DNA from: VXYL01 sp965243095
Lineage (GTDB): Bacteria; Pseudomonadota; Gammaproteobacteria; Pseudomonadales; Azotimanducaceae
NCBI GenBank assembly: GCA_965243095.1
Contig: OZ251530.1
Span: forward strand, 2,790,001 to 2,854,000
Length of the DNA: 64,000 nt
Direction: 5' to 3'
The notes beneath the pieces are model-generated. The model made no database searches. It saw only the letters and a list, made by a program, of their open reading frames with translations, and was not told the origin of the DNA. Below, piece after piece: positions 52,254 through 60,884 of the stretch (position 1 is its first letter; the number at the start of each line of letters is the position of its first letter). A program made the position numbers and the translations under genes.

Positions 52254-54278
52254 TCAACGCTTGGCCGTGTGCTCCAGCACGAACTCGGCCGTGCGCGCGT
52301 AGGCGTTGCGGCGCGCCGCCAAGGAGAGCAGGTTGCCGGGGCGGGAGGTCGCCTCGTCGTGGAACGTGTACGGAATCTTGTGCTGATCCAATTCGCGGAT
52401 CATGTCGCGTGCGGCGGTCGGCAGCCGTTCACTGAACTGCCGCGCCTCCACCATCAACAGGGGCGTACGGATGCGCGTCGCGATGTGGGGGATCGACAGT
52501 TCGCGGAACGCCTCGTCGTCCTGCGAACGCGCGCTCACCAAGGCTGAATACCGCTCGCGGGCGCCGCGCACCGGCAACGCGAGGCGTTCCCCCGCTGGAT
52601 TGTAGGCGCCGGCGATGGCGACCACGCAGCGAATCGCATCCGGTTCGCGGATCGCGGTCATGAGCGCGGTGTAGGCGCCCCAGCCGCGCCCCACTAGGCA
52701 AATACGCTCCGGGTCCGCGGCCAAGTTCGCCACCGCATGGCGCACCGCGGCGAGCGTGTCGGCGGGCACCGCGGTGGCTAGTCGCCCCACGCCAGCGCGG
52801 TGGAACTTGCGCCCGAAACCCAGCGCGCCGCGGGCGTTCACGCGGAGCACGCCGAGCCCTTGGCTGGCGAAGAACTGCGCTTCGCGGTCCCAACCCCAAG
52901 TTTCCGCTTTGGGGAAGAGCTGCGGGCCGCGCAACAGGACGAACGGCACCCGTTGGCCTTTCTTCACGCCTTTCGGCAACGTGACGTAGCCGGTGAGCCG
53001 CGAACCGTCCGGCCCGGGAAACTCCACCGGATGGCGGGCCACCAACGCGTCATCGTCGATGTCCGGGAAGCGCTGGGCCAGTACTTTCAAGCCTTTGTCG
53101 GACAGCGACGTCAAGTAGTAGGTGCCGGGATCGCGATCACCGCTGACGCGCAGAATCACCGCGTCGGCGTCCCGAGCGAAGCTCACGATCTCAATGTTCT
53201 TTTCCTTGAAATCCTCGGCCCTAGCCGCGGATGCGTGGATCACCGCCGCCGGCAGCGCCTTGCCGCCCGGCCCTGCCGGGTAGTGCCACTGCGGGAAGTG
53301 GTCATCGTGCCGCACAGCGTACACGCGGCCCTTGGCATCGCGGCGGGCCGTCAACACGTCCGTGCGATTCGCCCGAAACGCGGGTTCCAACTTGCCGTTC
53401 GACAGGTCGAGTTCGCTCAGCGCCAAGGTGTCGCCGGTGGCGTTCTCGAGCACGTAGGCGGTGCGATCGCGCGATCCCGGCCCCAACAGATACACGTCGT
53501 GATCGTCAAAACCGCCGGCCAACGCGACGCTCCATTTGCTGCTCGGGTGCGGCCGGTAGAAAAGCTGCACGCGATCCTTGAACGTGACGCCGGACATCTC
53601 TGGATTGCCCCAAGCGGCCAGCACGCGGCCTTGCCGATCCACATGGGCGTCCCAGACCTGCCCGGGCACTTCGGCGAGCTTTTCGTAGCGCCCGCGGGCC
53701 ATTTCGTAGCGGCTCACCCAAGACGAGCGCGCGTCCGGGAAGATCACGCTGGCCGCGCCGGGGAACTGATCGAAGGCGTTGGCGACGAAGGTGTCGGCGA
53801 GCCCGGGCAGCCGCAACGACACCAAAGCCGTGCGGGCGATGGGGCGCCGCGCCGATTTCTCGAACAAGCGCTTGATCTTGCGCGTCTTGATGTCGACCAG
53901 GTGGCGGCCGCCGCGGTTGAGGTCGTCGCGCACCCAGAACTCGTCGCCATAGCGGATTTCAACCACCAAAGTGCGGTTGTCCACCCATTCGTGGTCGGCG
54001 ATGCCGTTGCCCTCGCCGAGGGAATAGGGCGCCACGCTCTCGCCCTCGGGATCGAGATTGATGATGTCCAGATACGGCCGGTCTTGCGAAACGCGCACCG
54101 CGGCGACCATCGTGCCGTCCGGCGACAACTTCGGCCGGTCGAACGACGGCGCGACGAAGCCGCCAACGTCCAGACTCGGCGCCTGCGCCTCGTCCTGCGC
54201 CGCGGCCAAGCATGTCGCCAATAGCGGGCCAGCGACCACCCATCGCCCGCGAAACCTGATCGGGTCCACGACCATCAT
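52254..54278 (-). CDS. S9 prolyl-oligopeptidase-like protein lacking its catalytic triad
   Basis: A 674-residue exported protein: signal peptide (WVVAGPLLATCLAAAQ), an N-terminal beta-propeller-like half (KLSPDGTMVAAVRVSQDRPY, later repeats) and a C-terminal alpha/beta-hydrolase half from about residue 420. In active members the nucleophile sits in GxSxGG; here the motif is GRGWGAY, with Gly in place of Ser. The acid region HGxxD reads EARQFSERLP and the usual DEGH reads DEATSR, so all three residues seem lost. It is probably a non-catalytic binding or scaffolding protein. A strong GAGGAGGGAG precedes the start, and TATAGT at 54301-54306 (minus strand) is a possible -10 box. Confidence 0.88.
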   Translation of the reverse strand: MMVVDPIRFRGRWVVAGPLLATCLAAAQDEAQAPSLDVGGFVAPSFDRPKLSPDGTMVAAVRVSQDRPYLDIINLDPEGESVAPYSLGEGNGIADHEWVDNRTLVVEIRYGDEFWVRDDLNRGGRHLVDIKTRKIKRLFEKSARRPIARTALVSLRLPGLADTFVANAFDQFPGAASVIFPDARSSWVSRYEMARGRYEKLAEVPGQVWDAHVDRQGRVLAAWGNPEMSGVTFKDRVQLFYRPHPSSKWSVALAGGFDDHDVYLLGPGSRDRTAYVLENATGDTLALSELDLSNGKLEPAFRANRTDVLTARRDAKGRVYAVRHDDHFPQWHYPAGPGGKALPAAVIHASAARAEDFKEKNIEIVSFARDADAVILRVSGDRDPGTYYLTSLSDKGLKVLAQRFPDIDDDALVARHPVEFPGPDGSRLTGYVTLPKGVKKGQRVPFVLLRGPQLFPKAETWGWDREAQFFASQGLGVLRVNARGALGFGRKFHRAGVGRLATAVPADTLAAVRHAVANLAADPERICLVGRGWGAYTALMTAIREPDAIRCVVAIAGAYNPAGERLALPVRGARERYSALVSARSQDDEAFRELSIPHIATRIRTPLLMVEARQFSERLPTAARDMIRELDQHKIPYTFHDEATSRPGNLLSLAARRNAYARTAEFVLEHTAKR

Positions 54279-54420
54279 TGCTCCCTCCTCAACGGCATTG
54301 ACTATACACCGGAGTTTCGCGCAAGCCGGCGCCTACGCGCAACCTCGGCTTGCGGCGACGAGCGGCCTACCCAGCGCCGAGTTTGCGCGGCAACCCAAAC
54401 GCCCGGGGGAAGGGCGTACG

Positions 54421-55410
54421 CTAGCCGAACAGTTCGCGGTTCGCCCGCGGCAGGAACAATACGCCGATGGCGGCGTTGAACAACACGAAGAAGGTGTGCA
54501 TCACGAAGCTGAAGGCGGCCACTTGCGGATAGTCCGGGAACAACACCGTCCACAGCAGGAGGGCGCCGGCGTGGAACGGCAAGGGCAGCGCCGCGGCGAG
54601 GAAGATCACCGGCAGGAACGCCAGCAGTTGGCCAAAACCGACGCTCACGTTGAATAACTCCAAGGCGAAGTAGTACACCACCACCGCGCCGATCAGGTTC
54701 GGCGCCTTGCACAGCACGATCAACAGGTAGTGGATCGGCCGCGCCCGCCGGAACGCCACCAGCAGCGGTTTGTCGCGCAAGCCGCCGGCGCCGAACAGCC
54801 CGCTGCGGAAGTAGGCGATGTGCAACGGCAGATACAGGGCGGCCACACCGATGATGACCGGCAGGATCATGTACAGCGGCCGTTCGGTGGACGCTTGGCG
54901 CACCAGCTCGAAGTCCGCGGCCACGCCGATGCCGGAAAACAACAGCAGTTGGTAAATCTCCATGAGCCCCAGCAGGATCATGCTGGAGAGCGCCTGCCAA
55001 CCCGGCACCTTGTGGCGGCGCAGCAAGTACAGCGACATCGCGCCCTTGCCCACCTGCTCGCTCACCAGCGAGAGAATGTAGGCGCTGGCGCGGATGGGCA
55101 GCACCGCGCCCAGCTTCAACTCGGGGGCGTTGAACCAGCGCACCACGCGCCAGGTGACGTGGGCGTCGACCAGGAAGAAGAACAACGAGTAGGGCATCAT
55201 CAAGGCCAACCACAGCGCCCAGTTGGCGTCCGCGAAGAACGCGACCAGGTACTCCGGCACCGATTGCGACGCTTGCTCCGCGGCCTCGTCCATCTTCCGA
55301 TAGACCAAGTAGAAGCAGCCGGCGGCGAGCAGCCAGGTGCCGATGCGGAACGCCAGCTGCGCCGGAGATTTGCCGCTCGCTGGCGCCTCGGAGTCGTTGC
55401 CGTTGGTCAT
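54421..55410 (-). CDS. integral membrane protein, flippase-like (UPF0104-like), uncertain
   Basis: A 329-residue polytopic protein with roughly seven to eight helices (TWLLAAGCFYLVYRKM, LWLALMMPYSLFFFLVDAHV, LPVIIGVAALYLPLHIAYF, FGQLLAFLPVIFLAAALPL). The layout and a central ILSLVSEQVGKGAMSLYLLR segment loosely recall the lysylphosphatidylglycerol-synthase-type membrane domain (UPF0104), but I cannot confirm it. It lies 9 nt downstream of the PerM-like gene on the same strand, probably in one transcript. Confidence 0.6.
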   Translation of the reverse strand: MTNGNDSEAPASGKSPAQLAFRIGTWLLAAGCFYLVYRKMDEAAEQASQSVPEYLVAFFADANWALWLALMMPYSLFFFLVDAHVTWRVVRWFNAPELKLGAVLPIRASAYILSLVSEQVGKGAMSLYLLRRHKVPGWQALSSMILLGLMEIYQLLLFSGIGVAADFELVRQASTERPLYMILPVIIGVAALYLPLHIAYFRSGLFGAGGLRDKPLLVAFRRARPIHYLLIVLCKAPNLIGAVVVYYFALELFNVSVGFGQLLAFLPVIFLAAALPLPFHAGALLLWTVLFPDYPQVAAFSFVMHTFFVLFNAAIGVLFLPRANRELFG

Positions 55411-55419
55411 GGGCGGCGG

Positions 55420-56499
55420 CTAACGCGGCAACGCAAGCGCGCTCGCGTCCTGCTTCGGCCAAGCGATGTAGATGGCCTTCACCAGCGTGGCCAGCGGAAT
55501 GGCGAAGAACACGCCCCAAAACCCCCAGATGCCGCCGAACACCAGCACCGCGGCGATGATGGAGATGGGATGCAGGTTCACCGCCTTGGAGAACAGCAGC
55601 GGCACCAGCGCGTTGCCGTCCAAGGCTTGGATCACCGCGTAGGCCACCACCACGAAGAGAAAATCCAGCGTCCAGCCGAATTGCAGAAACGCCACCGCGG
55701 CCACCGGCAGCGTCACCACCGCCGCGCCGACGAAGGGAATCAGCACCGACACGCCCACCAGAATGCCCAGCAACGCCGCGTAGTTGAGGCCGAACAGCGT
55801 GAACGTGACGTAGCTCACCACGCCGACGATGAGAATCTCGATGAACTTGCCCCGCACGTAGTTGCCGATCTGCACGCCCATCATCTTGCCGATGTGCTCC
55901 AGCACGTCGCGCTCGCGTGGCAGCAGCGATGCGAACGCATTCATCATCACAGCGCGGTCCTTGAGGAAGAAAAACAGCGCGATGGGCACCAAGACGAGGA
56001 AGATCAAGAGGCCCAGCACATTCGGCAATTGCCCGACGATGCTCTGCGCGAGCGCGCCGCCGCCCTCGGTGAACCGTTCGCTGAGGCTCCGCAAGGCGTC
56101 GTTCACCGCGGTTTCGGACACGAAGTCCGGGTAGCGCGTCGAGAGTTCCGTCGCGGCCTCGCGCAACTGCCCCAGCAACGGCGGCACCAGCTTCACCAGT
56201 TCGCCCAGCTGCCGCCAGGCAAGCGGCAGAACGCCCACCAAGAGCGCGATCACCGCCCCGAGGAACACCAACTCCACCAGCGCGATCGCCAGCAGGCGCG
56301 GCACCCGCCAAGCGGCCAGCCGATCCACCACGCCGTGCAGCAGAAAGGCGAACACCGCGGCCGTGAGCAACGGCGCGAGGACGTCGCCCAGCGTGAGCAG
56401 CACCGCCAACACCACGGCGATGAACACGACTAGGTAGATCGCCTGCTCGTTGGAGAAGTAGCGGTTGATCCAACCGCTGATGACGTCGACGAACTTCAT
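55420..56499 (-). CDS. AI-2E / PerM family transporter
   Basis: A 359-residue inner-membrane protein of the AI-2E transporter family. It has the two N-terminal helices (YLVVFIAVVLAVLLTLGDVL, LLTAAVFAFLLHGVVDRL), a cytoplasmic helical segment, then the conserved LVLVPIALFFFLKDRAVMM, KMMGVQIGNYVRGKFIEIL and NALVPLLFSKAVNLHPISII blocks. The last about 15 residues are polar. Family members export or import small molecules, but the substrate is known for only a few. The ATG at 56499 is chosen; longer frames upstream overlap the TusA-like gene in a different register. Confidence 0.9.
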   Translation of the reverse strand: MKFVDVISGWINRYFSNEQAIYLVVFIAVVLAVLLTLGDVLAPLLTAAVFAFLLHGVVDRLAAWRVPRLLAIALVELVFLGAVIALLVGVLPLAWRQLGELVKLVPPLLGQLREAATELSTRYPDFVSETAVNDALRSLSERFTEGGGALAQSIVGQLPNVLGLLIFLVLVPIALFFFLKDRAVMMNAFASLLPRERDVLEHIGKMMGVQIGNYVRGKFIEILIVGVVSYVTFTLFGLNYAALLGILVGVSVLIPFVGAAVVTLPVAAVAFLQFGWTLDFLFVVVAYAVIQALDGNALVPLLFSKAVNLHPISIIAAVLVFGGIWGFWGVFFAIPLATLVKAIYIAWPKQDASALALPR

Positions 56500-56539
56500 T
56501 GGGCGATGAGGCGGGTGCCGCGGCAGCCGGGCCGCCCCG

Positions 56540-56773
56540 CTAGCGCTTCTTCTCGAGCAGGTAGTAGTAGCGCCCGTCTTCTGCGCGGGATTCGAGCAGC
56601 TGGTGGCCGCTCTGCGCGGCGAACACCTCGAAATCCCGCACCGAGCCCGGGTCGGTGGCCACCACGCGCAGACGTTCGCCACCGGCCAGCGCGTTGAGCG
56701 CCCGCTTGGCCTTGAGCAGCGGCATGGGGCATTGCAAACCGGTGGCGTCGAGTTCGGCTAGTGTGTCTGGCAT
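56540..56773 (-). CDS. TusA-like sulfur carrier protein
   Basis: A 77-residue protein with the two-layer TusA/SirA fold. LDATGLQCPMPLLKAKRAL contains the conserved CPxP motif whose Cys carries the persulfide; VVATDPGSVRDFEVFAAQSG and the final EDGRYYYLLEKK complete the domain. TusA-like proteins pass sulfur to tRNA 2-thiouridine or molybdenum cofactor pathways. The gene is leftward, 40 nt upstream of perM, and divergent from the binding-protein gene at 56883. Confidence 0.92.
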   Translation of the reverse strand: MPDTLAELDATGLQCPMPLLKAKRALNALAGGERLRVVATDPGSVRDFEVFAAQSGHQLLESRAEDGRYYYLLEKKR

Positions 56774-56882
56774 GGGGCTATTCTAGCGAAGGCTGCGGAG
56801 AGTTCTGCGGCTGCCGTGCGAGTGCAAGAGAAGCGCCGGTCGGGTATGCTCCGCAAACAGGTTCGCTTGCAAGGATAGAGAC

Positions 56883-58004
56883 ATGGCACGGAAGGCGCAT
56901 CGGCGCGGTTTCCCCGGCAAACAACGCCGGCTGGCGGTTCGTTTGCTTGCCTGCGTGGGCGCATTGGCCGGCGGTTTGGCCGTCGCCGCGGAGTCGCTCA
57001 CCGTGGTCACTTGGGGCGGCGCCTACGGCCGCGCCAGCCGCTTGGCGGTGCTGGAGCCGTTCTCGGCGGAAACCGGCATCGAGGTGAAGATCGAGGACTA
57101 CAACGGCGGCCTCGCGCAGATCCGCGCCCAGGTGGAGACCGAAATCGTCACTTGGGACGTGGTGGATCTGGAAATCCCCGATCTGGTGCGCGGCTGCGAC
57201 GAGGGCCTCTTGGAGGAAGTGGATGTGGCCAGCCTGCCGCCGGCCGCGGACGGCACCCCGGCGGCGGACGATTTCTTCCCGGACACGCTGACGGATTGCG
57301 GCGCGACGCAACTCTTCTACGCCACCATCTACGCCTACAACGCCAAGACGTTTCCCGAGGAGAAGCCCACCACCATCGCGGACTTCTTCGACTTGGCGAA
57401 GTTCCCGGGCAAACGCGGCATGCGCCGCATGCCGCAGGTGAATCTGGAGTTCGCGCTGATGGCGGACGGTGTGCCGCAGGATCAGGTGTACGCCGTGCTG
57501 GACACGCCGGAAGGCTTGGATCGGGCATTCCGCAAGCTGGACACCATCAAGGACGTCATCGTCTGGTGGGAGGCGGGCGCGCAGCCGCCGCAACTGCTGG
57601 CCGATCAAGAGGTGGCCATGAGCACCGCCTACAACGGGCGCGTCTTCAACGCCCAGGTGCTGGAGGAGCAGCCGTTCGTCGTGGTGTGGGACGGCCAGGT
57701 GCTGGACACCGGCGGCTTCGGCATCGTCCTCGGCACCAAGAACGGCGCCGCGGCGCGCAAGCTGGTCACCTACGCGGCGCGGCCGGAGGTGCAGGCGCGC
57801 ATCAGCCAGTACATCTCCTACAGCCCGACCCGGCGTTCCGCCACGCCGCTGGTTTCCACGCACAAGGAAACCGGCACGGTGATGGCGCCGCACATGCCCA
57901 CCAGCGAAGAGAATCTGGCCACCGCGCTGACCAACGACTGGGAGTGGTGGAGCGACCACTTGGACGAGGTGAACGAGCGCTTCGCCGCTTGGCTGGCGCG
58001 CTGA
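56883..58004 (+). CDS. extracellular solute-binding protein, PotD-like (second system)
   Basis: A 373-residue periplasmic protein. A basic start and RLLACVGALAGGLAVAAES form the signal peptide; the mature protein begins LTVVTWGGAYGRASRLAVLE, with a family-typical ETGIEVKIEDYNGG, then EIPDLVRGCDEGLLEEVD and, late, VTYAARPEVQARISQYISY. AAGGATAGAGAC precedes the ATG. It pairs with the permease at 58265 but is separated from it by repeat copy C. It differs clearly from the binding protein at 14246, so the two systems are not recent duplicates. Confidence 0.92.
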   Translation: MARKAHRRGFPGKQRRLAVRLLACVGALAGGLAVAAESLTVVTWGGAYGRASRLAVLEPFSAETGIEVKIEDYNGGLAQIRAQVETEIVTWDVVDLEIPDLVRGCDEGLLEEVDVASLPPAADGTPAADDFFPDTLTDCGATQLFYATIYAYNAKTFPEEKPTTIADFFDLAKFPGKRGMRRMPQVNLEFALMADGVPQDQVYAVLDTPEGLDRAFRKLDTIKDVIVWWEAGAQPPQLLADQEVAMSTAYNGRVFNAQVLEEQPFVVVWDGQVLDTGGFGIVLGTKNGAAARKLVTYAARPEVQARISQYISYSPTRRSATPLVSTHKETGTVMAPHMPTSEENLATALTNDWEWWSDHLDEVNERFAAWLAR

Positions 58005-58077
58005 CTGGCGGCGGGCGCACGCACCATCGCAGGCGGAAGGTGGGCGGAAGGTAGGAAGGTAGGAAAGGTAAAGAGCA

Positions 58078-58233
58078 TGTACGAGATGTTCGTTCGCTCG
58101 TTGGGGGTCAACGCTCAAGCCCGGCAAAAGGGGCATCGCATCTGGCTACACGCAATTCAAGGCCTAAGCAGGCGCGACAAGCACGCCGTCATCCCAAAGG
58201 GGGTCCCGGGGGCGAAGCCCCCGAAGCAGATCA
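58078..58233 (+). repeat. dispersed intergenic repeat, copy C
   Basis: About 155 bp between the binding-protein and permease genes. It matches copy A over its whole length, including TGTACGA near the start and the hairpin CGGGGGC-GAA-GCCCCCG (58207-58223), and matches copy B over the last 130 bp. It lies within what should be one ABC operon, where the hairpin could reduce downstream transcription. Confidence 0.85.
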
Positions 58234-58264
58234 GCGCCGCTTTGCCGTACACCCGTAGGAAGCC

Positions 58265-59455
58265 GTGAAAATGGCGAGCGCGCGTTTTCGCGCAGCGGCT
58301 TTGGCGCTGCCGCTGGTCGCGTTCATCGGCGTCACCTTCATCGCGCCGCTGGGCGCGATGCTGCTGCGCAGCGTACATTCGCCGCTGGTGGCGGACACGC
58401 TGCCGGAAACCGTGCGGCTGCTGGGCGACTGGGATGGCGGCGGCCTGCCGTCGGAACTGGTGTTCGCCGCCGCGGCGCGCGAATTCGTCGCCGCCCGGGA
58501 GGCGCGCGCCATCGGCCAGGTGGCGACGCGCATCAATCGCGTGGAAGGCGGCCTGCGCAGCGTGGTCACGCGCACGGCGCGCAAGCTGCGCGGGGTGGAA
58601 ACCGATTCGTGGCAAGCCGCCATGATCGAAGTGGACGAGGCGTGGGGGGAACCGGCCACTTGGCGGGCGCTACGCCGCGCCGGCGAACGCTTCACCGAAC
58701 GCCACTATTTGCGCGCCGTGGACATGGATCGGGACGCCGCCGGCGACATCGTGCGCCACCGTCCCGAGGAGCGCATCTACATGATGTTGCTCGGCCGCAC
58801 GTTGCTGGTGAGCCTCACCATCACCCTGCTGTGCCTGCTGCTCGGCTATCCGGTGGCCTACCTCATCGCGCAAGCGCCGCCGAGCCGCGCCAATCTGCTG
58901 CTGCTGCTGGTGCTGGTGCCGTTCTGGACCTCGCTGTTGGTGCGCACCACGTCGTGGATCGTGCTGCTGCAATCCCAAGGCGTCGTCAACGATCTGCTGG
59001 TGTGGGCCGGCCTCGTCGGCGACGACGGGCGCCTGTCGCTGATCTACAACATGACCGGCACGCTGGTGGCCATGACCCATGTGCTGCTGCCGTTCATGGT
59101 GCTGCCGCTGTACTCGGTGATGCGTACCATTCCGGCCACGCACATGAGCGCGGCGGCGTCCCTCGGCGCCGGCTTCGGCCGCGCCTTCTGGCGCATCTAC
59201 TGGCCGCAGACGCTGCCCGGCGTGGGCGCGGGCTCGCTCTTGGTGTTCATTCTGGCCATCGGCTACTACATCACCCCGGCGCTGGTGGGCGGGCGCACCG
59301 GCCAGCTCATCTCCAACATGATCGCCTACCACATGCAGCAGTCGCTCAACTGGGGTTTGGCGGCGGCCTTGGGCGGCCTCCTGCTGGCGTGCGTGATCGG
59401 GTTGTACCTGGCGTACGATCGGCTGGTGGGCGTGGAACGGATGAAGCTCGGCTGA
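58265..59455 (+). CDS. ABC transporter permease, PotB-like, with large first periplasmic loop
   Basis: A 396-residue permease of the polyamine-type importers. TM1 is ALPLVAFIGVTFIAPLGAML; then comes an unusually long hydrophilic stretch of about 140 residues before LGRTLLVSLTITLLCLLLGY and the remaining helices. The EAA-like loop is SAAASLGAGFGRAFWRIYWP. Start at GTG 58265 (ATG 58271 possible). The binding protein lies upstream; a second permease and an ATPase are missing downstream, where an unrelated TPR gene begins 16 nt later. It may use subunits encoded elsewhere. Confidence 0.9.
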   Translation: MKMASARFRAAALALPLVAFIGVTFIAPLGAMLLRSVHSPLVADTLPETVRLLGDWDGGGLPSELVFAAAAREFVAAREARAIGQVATRINRVEGGLRSVVTRTARKLRGVETDSWQAAMIEVDEAWGEPATWRALRRAGERFTERHYLRAVDMDRDAAGDIVRHRPEERIYMMLLGRTLLVSLTITLLCLLLGYPVAYLIAQAPPSRANLLLLLVLVPFWTSLLVRTTSWIVLLQSQGVVNDLLVWAGLVGDDGRLSLIYNMTGTLVAMTHVLLPFMVLPLYSVMRTIPATHMSAAASLGAGFGRAFWRIYWPQTLPGVGAGSLLVFILAIGYYITPALVGGRTGQLISNMIAYHMQQSLNWGLAAALGGLLLACVIGLYLAYDRLVGVERMKLG

Positions 59456-59471
59456 CGGGCTGATCGGCTTC

Positions 59472-60884
59472 TTGGGCGGCTTGGCGAAAGGGCGGCCCGT
59501 CCGCTTTGGCATGGCTGCGGTCGTGGCGTTGCTGTGCGCTTGTACGGACGAGAACGCGCCGGCGGCGAACAACCTTGCCGTACAGGAAATCCCCTTGGGC
59601 GGGGCCGACGCCGAGACGCAGGCGTTCATCGGTGCGCTTGCGGACGCCGCCCGGGCGCACCCCAGCGACGGCACCGCCCGCGGCGAACTGGCGATGGCGT
59701 ACGACGTCAACGGCTTCGCCGACGCGGCGTTGGTCAGCTACGCGCAGGCGCAGGCATTGGCCCCGGCGGACCCGCGCTGGCCTTACCATCGGGCGCTGCT
59801 GCTCGCGCATCGCGGCGAGTTCGCGGCGGCGCTTGAAGCGCTGTCGCACGCTATCGACTTGGCGCCGGAGCACGCCCCGGCTTGGCTCTGGCGCGGTACT
59901 TGGTTGCTGGATCTGGGCCGTTTGGAAGACGCCGACGCCGCTTTCCGCGAAGCCGAACGGCGCGGCGCCGGGGCGCCGGCGCAGGTGGGCCGGGCGCGGG
60001 TCGCCTTGCGGGCGGGTCGTGTGGACGACGCGCTGGCGTTGTTGCGCCCCTTGGACGCCGTGCGCAGCCACAGCGATGTGGGTCGACTGTTCGCCGCCGC
60101 GCTGCGCCGCACCGGACGCCCGGAAGCGGCCCGCGCCGCGCTCGCGGCGATACACGCCGGCCCGTTGCGCTGGCCGGATGCGCGCAGCGACGAAAAGCGC
60201 GGTTTCGAGGCGAGCTTGGCGGCGCGTCTGGCCGCGGCGCGGCGGGCGTTGGCGGCGGGCGAAGCCGATTCCGCGCTCGCCACGGTGTTGACTTTGCGCG
60301 AGCGGCACCGGCGCCATCAAGGGCTGCTGGCGCTCGCCATCGAAGCACACCGGCAACTCGGCAACGGCGCGGAAGCGTTGGCGCTGTTGCGCACCGGCAT
60401 CGCCATGCATCCCAATTACTATCCCTTCCACCTGAGCTTGGCCGAGCACCTGATCGAGAGCGGTGCGCCAGACGACGCGATGGCGCATCTGGATCGCGCC
60501 TTGGCGCTGAATCCGCGCCTCGCTTGGGCGCATGCCCAACGCGGCCTGCTGTTGCTCGAGGGCGAACGAGAGGATGCCGCGCTTGCCGCCTTCCAAGCGG
60601 CGATGCGGGAAGACCCGGCCAGCCCGGCGCCGCGCTACTACGCCGGCATGGTGCATGCCTCGCGCCGGCGCTGGCAGGACGCCATCGCGCTGTTCACCGC
60701 CGCCACCAGTGCGGACCCCGCGTTCACGTTGGCGCATTTGGGGCGGGGGCAAGCGCTTGCGGAAGTCGGTCGCTTCGCCGATGCCCGGGCGGCGCTTGGC
60801 GAGGCGCAGCGTCTCGGCACGCATCCGCGGGAAACCGCCGCCGCGCTCGCTTGGCTAGAGCGTCGAGAGCGGTCGCAGCCGTGA
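59472..60884 (+). CDS. TPR-repeat lipoprotein
   Basis: About 470 residues. The N-terminus KGRPVRFGMAAVVALLCAC is a lipoprotein signal with the lipidation Cys followed by TDENAP. The rest is a row of tetratricopeptide helices, seen in AMAYDVNGFADAALVSYAQA, RALLLAHRGEFAAALEALSH and later FHLSLAEHLIESGAPDDAM, which serve protein contacts in the periplasm. The start is TTG at 59472 or 59481; ATG at 59511 would lose the positively charged signal region. The end overlaps the next gene by 4 nt (GTGA), so it works with the FG-GAP proteins downstream. Confidence 0.82.
   Translation: MGGLAKGRPVRFGMAAVVALLCACTDENAPAANNLAVQEIPLGGADAETQAFIGALADAARAHPSDGTARGELAMAYDVNGFADAALVSYAQAQALAPADPRWPYHRALLLAHRGEFAAALEALSHAIDLAPEHAPAWLWRGTWLLDLGRLEDADAAFREAERRGAGAPAQVGRARVALRAGRVDDALALLRPLDAVRSHSDVGRLFAAALRRTGRPEAARAALAAIHAGPLRWPDARSDEKRGFEASLAARLAAARRALAAGEADSALATVLTLRERHRRHQGLLALAIEAHRQLGNGAEALALLRTGIAMHPNYYPFHLSLAEHLIESGAPDDAMAHLDRALALNPRLAWAHAQRGLLLLEGEREDAALAAFQAAMREDPASPAPRYYAGMVHASRRRWQDAIALFTAATSADPAFTLAHLGRGQALAEVGRFADARAALGEAQRLGTHPRETAAALAWLERRERSQP

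Noticed and set aside
59882..60880. Long upstream extension of FG-GAP protein 1
   Set aside because: It lies in another frame of the TPR gene. The lipoprotein-like signal starts at GTG 60881.
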